Positions 26,174 to 34,024 of a stretch of DNA of 64,000 bases are shown here, piece by piece (within the stretch, counting starts at the first letter, position 1; each line of letters starts with the position of its first letter). The stretch is taken from assembly GCF_000178955.2 (NCBI RefSeq), contig NC_016631.1, forward strand, positions 5,704,001 through 5,768,000, in the 5' to 3' direction. The position numbers and the translations under genes were made by a program. Under the pieces are notes generated by a model. That model ran no database searches and was not told the DNA's origin. It saw only the letters and a program-made list of their open reading frames with translations. The DNA comes from Granulicella mallensis MP5ACTX8 (GTDB taxonomy: Bacteria; Acidobacteriota; Terriglobia; Terriglobales; Acidobacteriaceae).

Positions 26174-26345
26174 GCGCGTCACGGTGTAACCTGCCTTGTA
26201 TGTGCGATTGCATAGTCTTCTGACTGTTCGGTCGTACCCTGACTTGGGCAGCGGTCCCTGGGCTGAGCGTCGGTGGTTGATCACCTCAGGATGAACGGGT
26301 GCCGTCCGCCCGTGGGGGAACCGATGCCTCGGTTCCCCCCTCTAC
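26174..26345 (-). ncRNA. Candidate bridge RNA of the IS110 element
   Basis: Noncoding sequence upstream of the transposase, read on the minus strand. First comes a strong hairpin (GGGGGAACCGA / TCGGTTCCCCC, plus coordinates 26314-26339). Next is a loop with TCATCCTGAG (26285-26294), identical to the target strand across the core, then a GGTG/CACC stem and ACGCTCAG (26263-26270), complementary to the other target half. Last is a loop with ACAGTC (26222-26227), matching the element's downstream end, and ATACAAG (26195-26201), complementary to the core and upstream end (CTTGTAT). Order and strand polarity are those of target- and donor-binding loops in IS621 bridge RNA. The RNA ends are estimates. 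Confidence 0.75.
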
Positions 26346-26513
26346 AACAGACTCTAACGAATGACTGTTGATCTCCTATAGATACAAGGATGACGATTCT
26401 GTGGGGGAGATGAGAAACAAAAGCGATGAGTGCATTGGTATTTGCTTTCGCTCTGCATCCGCTATCTCCGATGCATCAGGTGCTCCCTGAGCCCTGAGCC
26501 CTGAGCATTTCGA

Positions 26514-26519
26514 TAGACT
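26514..26519 (+). promoter_or_regulatory. TAGACT -10-like box before hisS
   Basis: TAGACT ends 8 bases before the hisS ATG, with no Shine-Dalgarno between. Same hexamer as at 16597. Confidence 0.45.
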
Positions 26520-26527
26520 AAAGGTCT

Positions 26528-27868
26528 ATGACTGATAGCAAGAACAAGCCCGCGCCGCGGCCCACCATCAAGGCCGTGCGCGGCACGCGTGACCTCCTTC
26601 CTGACCAGACCCCCCTGTGGAACCGCGTCGAAGCCACCGCCCGCGCCGTCTTTTCGCGCTACGGCTTCGGCGAGATCCGCACCCCCGTCTTTGAAGCCAC
26701 CGAACTGTTCGCGCGCGGCGTCGGCGAAGAGACCGATATCGTCTCGAAGGAGATGTTCACCTGGGAGGACCGCGCCCGCGCGGCCAGCGAAAAGGCCCAG
26801 AATCTGACCCTGCGGCCCGAGTCCACCGCCGGCGTGGTGCGCGCCTACATTGAGCACAAGCTCGGCGAGACAGGCCAGCTACAGAAGCTCTACTACATCG
26901 GCCCGCAATTCCGGCGCGAGCGTCCGCAGCGCGGACGGTACCGGCAGTTCTGGCAGATCGGCGCAGAGGTCATCGGGCCTCAGACCTCTGGCGCGGAATC
27001 TCCCCTACGCGACGCCGAGGTGCTGGAGATGCTTGCCAGCCTGCTCGACGAGCTGGGCATACGTGACTGGAAGCTAGAGCTGAACTCGGTTGGCAACGCC
27101 GAGGATCGTGCACGCTTCAACGTGGCCTTGCGCGAGGCGCTGGCCCCGGTAAAGGACCGGATGTGCCCTGACAACCAGCGCCGCGCCGAGACCAATCCCC
27201 TGCGCGTGCTCGACTCGAAGGAAGAGGCCGACCAGGAGATCATCAACGCGCTGCCGAAGATCGCCGACTACCTGGGCGATGAATCGCGCGAGCACTTTGA
27301 ACAGGTAAAGGCGGCCCTCGACGCCTGTGGCGTGCCTTACCACGTGAATCCGCGGCTGGTACGTGGACTGGATTACTACACGCGCACGACGTTTGAGTTC
27401 ACCGTGACCACCGGCCTCGGCACACAGAACGCGCTGCTCGGCGGCGGACGCTATGACGGACTCTCGGAGATGCTTGGCGGCCCAAAGGCTCCCGGAATCG
27501 GGTTTGCCATCGGCGAGGACCGCCTCATCCTCACGCTGCAGGCGCAGGCTGAGGCCGACGCGGCAGCCAGCGGCATCGCCCCCACAGAGCCGAAGCTAGA
27601 TGTTTACATCGCTCCGCTAGGCATAGCGCAGAATCCTGCCGCGCTCAAACTCGCCCGCGAACTGCGCCGCGAAGGGCTCTCGGTCGAAGTCGGCGATGGC
27701 AGTTTTAAGATCGGCAAGAGCTTCGGCTTTGCGGATAAACTCGCTCGCCACATCATCCTCCTTGGCGAAGACGAGGTCGTCACCAACGTGCTGACGGTGA
27801 AAACCTTCAGCACCGGGGAGCAGGTAAAGGTGAACCGAGACGTCCTCGCAGACACCCTACGCGGCTAA
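26528..27868 (+). CDS. hisS: Histidyl-tRNA synthetase
   Basis: Class II synthetase charging tRNA-His, 446 residues, cytosolic. Motif 1 region: GTRDLLPDQTPLW and FGEIRTPVFE. Motif 2: LTLRPESTAGVVRAY and QFRRERPQRGRYRQFWQ. Histidine-specific motif: LVRGLDYYTRTTFEF. Motif 3: GGGRYDGLSEMLGG and PGIGFAIGEDRL. A C-terminal anticodon-binding domain follows (LDVYIAPLG to the end). Length is normal. It stands alone on the plus strand just after the IS element, whose host repeat forms its upstream region. Confidence 0.97.
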   Translation: MTDSKNKPAPRPTIKAVRGTRDLLPDQTPLWNRVEATARAVFSRYGFGEIRTPVFEATELFARGVGEETDIVSKEMFTWEDRARAASEKAQNLTLRPESTAGVVRAYIEHKLGETGQLQKLYYIGPQFRRERPQRGRYRQFWQIGAEVIGPQTSGAESPLRDAEVLEMLASLLDELGIRDWKLELNSVGNAEDRARFNVALREALAPVKDRMCPDNQRRAETNPLRVLDSKEEADQEIINALPKIADYLGDESREHFEQVKAALDACGVPYHVNPRLVRGLDYYTRTTFEFTVTTGLGTQNALLGGGRYDGLSEMLGGPKAPGIGFAIGEDRLILTLQAQAEADAAASGIAPTEPKLDVYIAPLGIAQNPAALKLARELRREGLSVEVGDGSFKIGKSFGFADKLARHIILLGEDEVVTNVLTVKTFSTGEQVKVNRDVLADTLRG

Positions 27869-27882
27869 TATCGTCACAGAAG

Positions 27883-28104
27883 CGTCATCCTGAGCGGAGC
27901 GTCCCGGCCTTTGGGACGCGGAGTCGAAGGACCCCGAAGGTTGCAATCTTGCCCTCTCCCTTCGCACCTTTTCCACCTCAAACGCTCGAGCCTGGGCTTT
28001 CGGGGTGGAAAAGGTCCCAACCTCTTGGGCGAGATAAAGTCCCTCGGGGTCCTTCGACTCCGCACCTCGCAAAAAACGCGAGGCGCTACGCTCAGGATGA
28101 CGCC
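27883..28104. repeat. Long palindromic intergenic repeat, family C (copy 3)
   Basis: It starts CGTCATCCTGAGCGGAGCG and ends ACGCTCAGGATGACG. Internal GTCGAAGGACCCCGA and TCGGGGTCCTTCGAC are inverted. The order of the inner hairpins is reversed relative to copy 1, so this is an inverted insertion of the same element. Confidence 0.85.
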
Positions 28105-28206
28105 TTTGTGGCGGACTGAACAAGAACATTGGGAGACATCTGTCTGTCTTGGTTCTGCTCTAATTTTCATCCGCGCTTCATTCCTCTTTCCGCTAAGCTG
28201 CTTTTC

Positions 28207-28812
28207 ATGTACCGCAGAAGCTTTATCAGCGGCCTCTTTGCCACGGGTCTGCTTCCTACGCTCCCGACGAAACCCGGCACGCGTCTCTCCCAGGCCGCAC
28301 GCGATCAGGTCGGCGTAACGACCGGCTACGATCCGCATTACATACGCATTCCCTACCCCGGCGGCGATGTTCCCCGTTCTACCGGCGTATGCGCCGATGT
28401 CGTGGTCCGCGCCGGGCGCGATGGCCTGGGGCTCGACCTGCAAAAGCTCGTCCATGAAGACATGCTGCGCGACTTCGCCGCCTACCCCCACACCTGGGGC
28501 ATGACGCATCCCGACAGCAACATCGACCATCGCCGCGTGCTCAACCTGGAGGCCTTCTGGCGACGCACCGGCTGCGAGCTCTGGCATTCCTCCGGTGCAG
28601 CCGCGGGCAATGCCTTCCCCTCACCCCTTGCTCCCGGCGACATCCTGACCTGGCGGCTCAATGCACGGTTCCCGCATATCGGCATCGTGGTCGCCGACAG
28701 CCTGCTCAGTACACGCGTCGTGCACAACTGGGGCAATGGCGCGGAAGAGTCCTCGCTCTACATTTTTAGCCCGCATCGCGCCATCGGACACTATCGCTGG
28801 CCGAACGCGTAA
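28207..28812 (+). CDS. DUF1287-family secreted protein
   Basis: A 201-residue protein of the YijF/DUF1287 family. An N-terminal Arg-rich signal segment (MYRRSFISGLFATGLLPTLP) targets it for export. The conserved features are GYDPHYIRIPYPGGDVP, STGVCADVVVRAGR with a Cys, MTHPDSNIDHRRVLNL, and PHIGIVV plus VVHNWG with His residues, consistent with an NlpC/P60-like Cys-His hydrolase fold. A role in cell-wall hydrolysis is possible but unproven. Start ATG 28207 is chosen because the preceding residues in frame do not resemble the family. Confidence 0.82.
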   Translation: MYRRSFISGLFATGLLPTLPTKPGTRLSQAARDQVGVTTGYDPHYIRIPYPGGDVPRSTGVCADVVVRAGRDGLGLDLQKLVHEDMLRDFAAYPHTWGMTHPDSNIDHRRVLNLEAFWRRTGCELWHSSGAAAGNAFPSPLAPGDILTWRLNARFPHIGIVVADSLLSTRVVHNWGNGAEESSLYIFSPHRAIGHYRWPNA

Positions 28813-28823
28813 CAAGTCTTTCG

Positions 28824-28829
28824 TACAAT
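28824..28829 (+). promoter_or_regulatory. TACAAT -10 box before aspS
   Basis: TACAAT ends 9 bases before the GTG start of aspS. The leader would be about 0-3 bases and there is no Shine-Dalgarno. Confidence 0.5.
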
Positions 28830-28838
28830 AGATAAATT

Positions 28839-30695
28839 GTGACACTCGACTTTTTAGGCACCCTGCAGCGCACCCATATGTGCGGTGAGCTGCGCTCCTC
28901 CGACGCAGGCACAACCGTAACCCTGATGGGCTGGGTCAATCGACGCCGTGACCACGGCAATCTCATCTTCCTCGACGTGCGCGACCGCACCGGCATTACG
29001 CAGATCGTGCTCGACAAGGAAGCCTCCCCCGAGGCCCACGCGAAGGCCGAGGCCGCGCGGCCGGAGTACGTCGTCGCCGTTACGGGCAAGGTGCGCGTGC
29101 GCGGACAGGGGCTGGCGAACCCGAACATGGTCACCGGTGACATCGAGGTCGTCGGAAATGAGTTGCTGCTCCTGAACGAGGCGAAGACGCCTCCGTTTTC
29201 GCCCGCAGAAGACGCCATCGCCAATGAAGAGGTGCGGCTGAAGTACCGCTACCTCGACCTGCGCCGCGTCGAGATGCAGAAGAACTTCGCAGTGCGCTCG
29301 CGCGTTGCGATGGCTATCCGCAACTTCCTCGTCGAACAGGGCTTCCTCGAGATCGAGACGCCCTTCATGACGCGGTCCACGCCTGAAGGCGCGCGCGATT
29401 ACCTCGTGCCCAGCCGCGTTCACCCCGGCCACTTCTATGCGCTGCCGCAGTCGCCCCAGATCTTCAAGCAGATCCTGATGATCTCGGGCTTCGACAAGTA
29501 CTTCCAGATCGCACGCTGCTTCCGCGACGAAGACCTCCGCGCCGACCGCCAGCCCGAATTCACCCAGATCGATCTGGAGATGACCTTCCCAAGGCAGGAG
29601 ACGATCTTCCGCGTCGTCGAAGGCTTCCTGCAGACCGCGTTCAAGGCTGCAGGCATCGAGCTGGGCAATCAGCAGTTCGTGCAGATGACCTACGATCAGG
29701 CCATCGCCAGGTACGGCATCGACAAGCCCGACATGCGTCTGCCGGCCATGGTCGATCTCTCCGCCGAACTTACGGCTGAGCTGCGCGAGACCTTGAAGGT
29801 CGACCCCACGCTGCCGGTGCTGGGCTTCACCATTCCCCGGGTGGGCGAACTCAGCGGAACCGCGCGCAAAGCCCTCGTCAACGAGATTCGCGGCAGCTTC
29901 GGCGACTGCGGGCTCGACTTTCTGGACGTCTCCCGCCTGCGGACAAACGAGGCTTTCGTGCCTCTCGCAGAGGCGATTGCCGCGAAGCTTACCGCCGAGC
30001 AGATCGTCTTCAATGGCGAGAACTTCACCACCGAAGACCTGGCCGTCGTCATCACCCCGAAGCCTGGCACGCCAGCCAAGTGGAACCACGATCCTCAGTG
30101 GATCTGGAAGCGTGTTGGCGCGCTGCGCCTGGAGCTCGCGAAGAAGTACGCCGACAAGCACGGACTCTTCACGCAGACCGGCACCGCCGCCGACTTCAAG
30201 TTCCTCTGGGTCACCGACTTCCCGATGTACGAGTGGAACGAAGAGGCCAAGACCTGGGACGCGGCCCATCATCCCTTCACCTCGCCGCACGAGGACGACA
30301 TCACCAGCGGCCGCCTCGTGAACGACAAGGGCGCGGTCCGCGCGCTCGCCTATGACATCGTGCTCAACGGCACGGAGCTAGGCTCGGGATCGATCCGTAT
30401 CCATCGCCAGGACGTGCAGGCGGAGATCTTCCGCTCACTCGGCATGACCGACGAAGAGGCCAAGGCACGCTTCGGATTCTTCCTCGATGCGCTCGAGTAC
30501 GGCACACCGCCCCACGGTGGCATCGCGCTGGGCCTCGACCGCATCGTCATGATCCTTGCCGGAGCCTCGTCGCTGCGCGAGGTCATCGCCTTCCCGAAGA
30601 CGGCCAAGGCCATCGACCTGATGGTCGACGCTCCGACACCGGTGAGCGAACAGCAGATGCGGGAGTTGAGCCTGAGGACAGTGACGAGAAGCTAA
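28839..30695 (+). CDS. aspS: Aspartyl-tRNA synthetase, possibly non-discriminating
   Basis: Class IIb bacterial-type synthetase of 618 residues: N-terminal OB-fold anticodon domain (1-110), catalytic core with YLVPSRVHPGHFYALPQSPQ and FRDEDLRADRQPEFTQIDLE (motif 2), GAD insertion around 290-420, and motif 3 GLDRIVMILAG near the end. Residue 39 in RRRDHGN is His, and a Gly lies in the RVRGQG segment. These two positions are associated with the non-discriminating AspRS of Pseudomonas that also charges tRNA-Asn. If so, this cell would make Asn-tRNA through GatCAB. The start is GTG 28839. Confidence 0.95.
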   Translation: MTLDFLGTLQRTHMCGELRSSDAGTTVTLMGWVNRRRDHGNLIFLDVRDRTGITQIVLDKEASPEAHAKAEAARPEYVVAVTGKVRVRGQGLANPNMVTGDIEVVGNELLLLNEAKTPPFSPAEDAIANEEVRLKYRYLDLRRVEMQKNFAVRSRVAMAIRNFLVEQGFLEIETPFMTRSTPEGARDYLVPSRVHPGHFYALPQSPQIFKQILMISGFDKYFQIARCFRDEDLRADRQPEFTQIDLEMTFPRQETIFRVVEGFLQTAFKAAGIELGNQQFVQMTYDQAIARYGIDKPDMRLPAMVDLSAELTAELRETLKVDPTLPVLGFTIPRVGELSGTARKALVNEIRGSFGDCGLDFLDVSRLRTNEAFVPLAEAIAAKLTAEQIVFNGENFTTEDLAVVITPKPGTPAKWNHDPQWIWKRVGALRLELAKKYADKHGLFTQTGTAADFKFLWVTDFPMYEWNEEAKTWDAAHHPFTSPHEDDITSGRLVNDKGAVRALAYDIVLNGTELGSGSIRIHRQDVQAEIFRSLGMTDEEAKARFGFFLDALEYGTPPHGGIALGLDRIVMILAGASSLREVIAFPKTAKAIDLMVDAPTPVSEQQMRELSLRTVTRS

Positions 30696-30762
30696 CGACA
30701 GATCAGGCACTTTGGATCCGTCCGTCCAACCGGCTGATGATGCGACCACGCCAGTCGCGTCA

Positions 30763-31155
30763 TCAGGTGGTTGCGACTGGTGGCGCAAGCCGGCCGCCCC
30801 CGAAGGAGCTACTGGCGCGATCAATCTCGCCGAAGAACACCATCACATCGTTCGGATCAGTGCCGGCATCAGCGAGCGCTTCGACCAAGGTTGCCAGCAG
30901 ACGCGTCTTCCTGGCGGTGTCAGTCCCGGACGACACAAGAACCTCGATCATCAACATCTTCTCTGTCCGGGGTTTTGGCAAACCGGGGTAGTTGAGATCG
31001 ACTTTCAGGTCGTCCGGCTCAAGACAAAGAAAACGTTGGAACATGTCGTCCTCGGGATATCCTGCCTTGACGCTTGCTGCATGGATGGCCCGAGAGATCG
31101 CTTTTTTTTCGTCAGCGGTCCTGCCCGTTTTCATCGTCACGGTAAATAATGGCAT
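30763..31155 (-). CDS. Tautomerase-superfamily protein
   Basis: A 130-residue protein starting MPLFTVTMKTGRT, so the catalytic Pro1 expected of the tautomerase superfamily is present once the Met is removed. The second beta-alpha-beta unit starts at KMLMIEVLVSSGTDTARKTRLL. This longer type joins two 4-oxalocrotonate tautomerase-like units. GGAGAG lies before the ATG. The substrate is unknown. It converges with aspS; the 67-base gap has no clear terminator. Confidence 0.82.
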   Translation of the reverse strand: MPLFTVTMKTGRTADEKKAISRAIHAASVKAGYPEDDMFQRFLCLEPDDLKVDLNYPGLPKPRTEKMLMIEVLVSSGTDTARKTRLLATLVEALADAGTDPNDVMVFFGEIDRASSSFGGGRLAPPVATT

Positions 31156-31316
31156 GAGAATCTCTCCATCAGGAAGGATGCAGATCTGGGCATTCCAGCC
31201 TGACCGAGCCTCTGATCCCGAATGAACTCAAAGTGATTTTTAGCTGAGAATACCGGACGCCTCGAACGTGATTGTCTTCGAGCATGAGTTCGCTATTCAA
31301 GTACCCCATATTTATT

Positions 31317-32159
31317 TCAGTTCATCCACCGCTTATCGTGCGGGTCCCGTGCATTTCCATCGGGATCGATATATCTCCCGCTCGGGTCGATGCTTACATC
31401 CTTGCCCTGCTCGCGCATGTAAACCGCAAACTTCTTGGCAGCGCGGCGACGCTTGGCGCGATAGCGGGAGTTGCGTATTCGGAACCACTTCTCCGACACG
31501 GCAAAGTTCAGTCCGCGCTTCGGTGCAAGCATCAGGTATCCATAGCCACAGAGCGCCGTGCACAGTGCCGTGAGCGCGTCGAAGCGGTCGCCGCCGATCA
31601 GTACGATGGCGAGATAAAACAGCAGGTAGATCGCTACCAGGTACTTAGCCTTGAGCTTGAAGATGAAGTTGAAGCGGATCTCTTCGTTGGCATGAAAACG
31701 CGCATACGCCAGCATGATGGCGAGCACAGCGGGCCAGAGCCCTGAGGCGCGGTGGGAGATGTCGAAAGCCGGGACGTGCGGCCCCAGAACATAGGCAATC
31801 AGAACGATCAGTAGCCCACCGCCGATCGTCGAGACCAGGAAATACTCCTTGAACCAACTCGACCCGCGATCATCCTCCAGCGTCGAGCCGAAGAACCAGA
31901 TCGACAACAGGGCAAACAGTAAGCTGAGAATGCCGTCCATCATGAAGGGCCAGCTGACGAGCTGCCAGATCATGCCATGCCGCAGATCCTCCGGATGCAG
32001 CATGAGATGGTCCATCAAAAGTGCTTCAACAGGCCGCAGGAGAAGTGCCAGCGCCAGCATCACGAAAAAGGCGATCAGCGCCGTCAGGATGATCTGCCGC
32101 GTGACGCCGCGAAATGGCGGCAACGCGAGCATAATGGGACTGTTCGAACGAAAAGCCAT
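31317..32159 (-). CDS. Rhomboid-like membrane protein, probably inactive
   Basis: A 280-residue protein with about six membrane segments from 20 to 225 and a basic cytosolic tail (RYRAKRRRAAKK). The layout resembles rhomboids: a WQLVSWPFMMDG segment with FFGSTLEDDRGSSWF after it, and RASGLWPAVLAIMLAY in the place of GxSG. The following segments have no histidine in the usual position (CTALCGYGYLML), so a Ser-His dyad is unlikely; a pseudoprotease or DUF1751/TMEM115-like scaffold is more probable. It begins 9 bases after the M28 peptidase stop, so they are cotranscribed. Confidence 0.65.
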   Translation of the reverse strand: MAFRSNSPIMLALPPFRGVTRQIILTALIAFFVMLALALLLRPVEALLMDHLMLHPEDLRHGMIWQLVSWPFMMDGILSLLFALLSIWFFGSTLEDDRGSSWFKEYFLVSTIGGGLLIVLIAYVLGPHVPAFDISHRASGLWPAVLAIMLAYARFHANEEIRFNFIFKLKAKYLVAIYLLFYLAIVLIGGDRFDALTALCTALCGYGYLMLAPKRGLNFAVSEKWFRIRNSRYRAKRRRAAKKFAVYMREQGKDVSIDPSGRYIDPDGNARDPHDKRWMN

Positions 32160-32168
32160 GCAACTTCC

Positions 32169-33662
32169 TTACTGCCGTGCGGGCAGGGGCGGTACGGGTA
32201 GAGAACGATGTCCGGCCGCATCGACGGAACGGACGCCGAAGAGCACATTGTCCTTACTGACATTCAGTTGGATGCGCGTCGCCGATCCTGCGTTCTGTAC
32301 ATGCGTCCAGAGCATGCTGGCCGAGTCGCGCCACACCACCTCATAGGTCGTGCCCGGGGGTGCAAAGGCCGGAGCCTCCCAGACCAGTTCGCTATTGTTG
32401 TCGAGGGCCGTGGTCAGCACGCGTACATGCTGCGGCTCACCAGGCGCCGAGGCCAGCGTGGCGAGCATCATCGAGTTCATCCGCGCAACGTCGGCCACGT
32501 AGTTGAAATCGACGAACTTGAGCAGATCGCCGTACTCGACGCCGCCTTCCGTACGCAGCGTCTGGTGCTGGTGATTGAAGTTTTCGCGCCACTCGGTAAA
32601 GCGTACAGCCGCAAAGCCTTCGCCGTTGAAGCTGGTATGGTCGCCGCCACGCAGATAGCGATCGCGGCGCAGGATCAGCACGGGGTGAAACGCCGGCGCC
32701 AGCAGCACCGCATGGCTCCGGGCCATGCCCGGAGCGGCGGGAGGAGCGTGGCGAGCCGTCGACTTGAAGTACACAGGAGCAAGCTCCGCGACCTGGCGAG
32801 CCAGTTCACGTGAGGGAGAGTCGTTTTCCGCTCCCAGGGAGAGAATCTGCCGCTGCTGCTCGGGCGTCGCGCTCGCCGGTACTCCCTCGGAGAAGACGCG
32901 CACGGCGGTCTTGTCCTGCATGAGTTCGCCCGGAGTGGTGTCCCCACCGACGATATCGTTATTCAGCACGGCCACCAGAGGCCAGCCCTGGGCCTTCGCA
33001 AGTTGCGCCAGGTGCTTGGAGCCATTCAATCCCTGCTCTTCTCCCGCAACCGCAACGAAAACGATGGTCCCCGGCAGCTTGAGCCTGGAGAGCGCCCGGG
33101 CCGACTCGATCGACACGGCTACGCCGCTGGCGTCGTCGTTCGCTCCGGGGGCGGCCGAGTGTGAGTCCATTACATCCGTCACGCGCGAGTCGTAGTGGCC
33201 GGTGACCAGGACCCAGGGCGCGGCCTTATCGGCGGACGTCCCCTTCAGGATGGCGTAGACGTTCGTCAGCTTCGTGGGCTTCAGGATGCGGGACTGCGGC
33301 CCATTGCCTCCCGGCTCCGTGAACTCGTCGCGCTTGACCTCGAGGCATCCGCCGCACTGCGCGGAGATGGAGCGAAACTCCGATTCGATCCAGTCCGCCG
33401 CCGCATTGATCCCCTGCCCTGCCGGCAGATCGGTGTCCATGCTGGAGAGGGTGCTGCGCGTACCGAAGCTGACCAGCTTCGCGATGTCCGCCTGCACATG
33501 GGTCGGGGAGATGCCCGCAAGCACGGCGGCGATGGCCGGATCGGCCGAGGGAGCTCCGAGTGGGGTTCCAGCAGCCATTGTCTGGACCCCTGTTTGGGCC
33601 CCGCAAACGACGGTTGTGGCCATGCCCAGAAGCATGCCTCCGATGCCTAACATCCGGTTCAT
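32169..33662 (-). CDS. M28-family metallopeptidase, secreted
   Basis: A 497-residue exported zinc aminopeptidase-like protein. After a signal peptide ending near VVCGAQ comes the di-zinc site: VTGHYDSRVTD (His, Asp), GANDDASGV (bridging Asp), AGEEQGL (catalytic Glu and ligand Glu), LNNDIVGGD (Asp), and GDHTSFNGEGFAAVRF (His). A short beta domain (fibronectin-like) ends the protein. ATG 33662 has GGAG 7 bases upstream, so it is preferred to the two upstream ATG codons in frame. It should hydrolyse peptides in the periplasm or outside the cell. It is followed by the rhomboid-like gene. Confidence 0.9.
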   Translation of the reverse strand: MNRMLGIGGMLLGMATTVVCGAQTGVQTMAAGTPLGAPSADPAIAAVLAGISPTHVQADIAKLVSFGTRSTLSSMDTDLPAGQGINAAADWIESEFRSISAQCGGCLEVKRDEFTEPGGNGPQSRILKPTKLTNVYAILKGTSADKAAPWVLVTGHYDSRVTDVMDSHSAAPGANDDASGVAVSIESARALSRLKLPGTIVFVAVAGEEQGLNGSKHLAQLAKAQGWPLVAVLNNDIVGGDTTPGELMQDKTAVRVFSEGVPASATPEQQRQILSLGAENDSPSRELARQVAELAPVYFKSTARHAPPAAPGMARSHAVLLAPAFHPVLILRRDRYLRGGDHTSFNGEGFAAVRFTEWRENFNHQHQTLRTEGGVEYGDLLKFVDFNYVADVARMNSMMLATLASAPGEPQHVRVLTTALDNNSELVWEAPAFAPPGTTYEVVWRDSASMLWTHVQNAGSATRIQLNVSKDNVLFGVRSVDAAGHRSLPVPPLPARQ

Positions 33663-33817
33663 TCGTAATCTCCGTCTCATCTTCCAGCCAGCCGTCCACA
33701 CTAAGGTGTTGACGAGCCGCAAGCGTCCCGCTAGAACTAGTGAAAGCTGCTTTGGCAGCCGCTGGCTCCATCGTACAAGGCGAAGGCGGCTCGAAACTAT
33801 GGCAGGGGGAGAGGTTT

Positions 33818-34024
33818 ATGTCAGTCGTATGCCCAGAGTGCGACAATCCGCTGGATATTGACGCGGAAGATGTCGAAGAAGGTGAGATCATCCAGTGTGA
33901 TGAGTGCGGCACCGATCTAGAGGTCGTCTCAAGCGATCCACTGGAGATTGCGCCAGTGGACGAGGAAGGTTATGACGATGAGGATGATCTGCACGGAGAT
34001 GATGACGAGGATGAGGATGAGTAA
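33818..34024 (+). CDS. LysW-like acidic zinc-ribbon protein
   Basis: A 68-residue protein. [32 protein letters not shown] has two CxxC knuckles of the LysW/ArgW type, the small carrier whose C-terminal Glu is loaded with amino-adipate or glutamate in lysine/arginine biosynthesis. Here the tail is an extended run of Asp/Glu ending in Glu, not the usual EDWGE. No lysine or arginine biosynthetic gene is nearby. It could therefore be a relative with another role. It overlaps the next gene by 8 bases (ATGAGTAA). Start M27 of the open frame is used, with AGGGGGAGAGG upstream. Confidence 0.8.
   Translation: MSVVCPECDNPLDIDAEDVEEGEIIQCDECGTDLEVVSSDPLEIAPVDEEGYDDEDDLHGDDDEDEDE

Larger units (their letters stand above)
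25140..26388 (-). mobile_element. IS110-family insertion sequence (IS621-like layout)
   Basis: A 1249-bp element defined by reconstruction of the split family C repeat. It has no inverted terminal repeats and makes no target duplication beyond a two-base core. On the transposase strand both junctions carry CT: CGTCATC-CT-TGTATC on the upstream side and CAGTCG-CT-GAGCGT on the downstream side. This is the pattern of IS110-family insertion. It holds one transposase frame (broken), 215 bases of upstream noncoding sequence with guide-like segments, and 96 bases downstream. Confidence 0.9.

Noticed and set aside
28854-30290. 478-codon minus frame opposite aspS
   Set aside because: aspS is unambiguous along the whole span; this is its antisense shadow.
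33818-34024. Assignment of the zinc ribbon as true LysW
   Set aside because: The EDWGE terminus and biosynthetic neighbours are missing, so the symbol was withheld.
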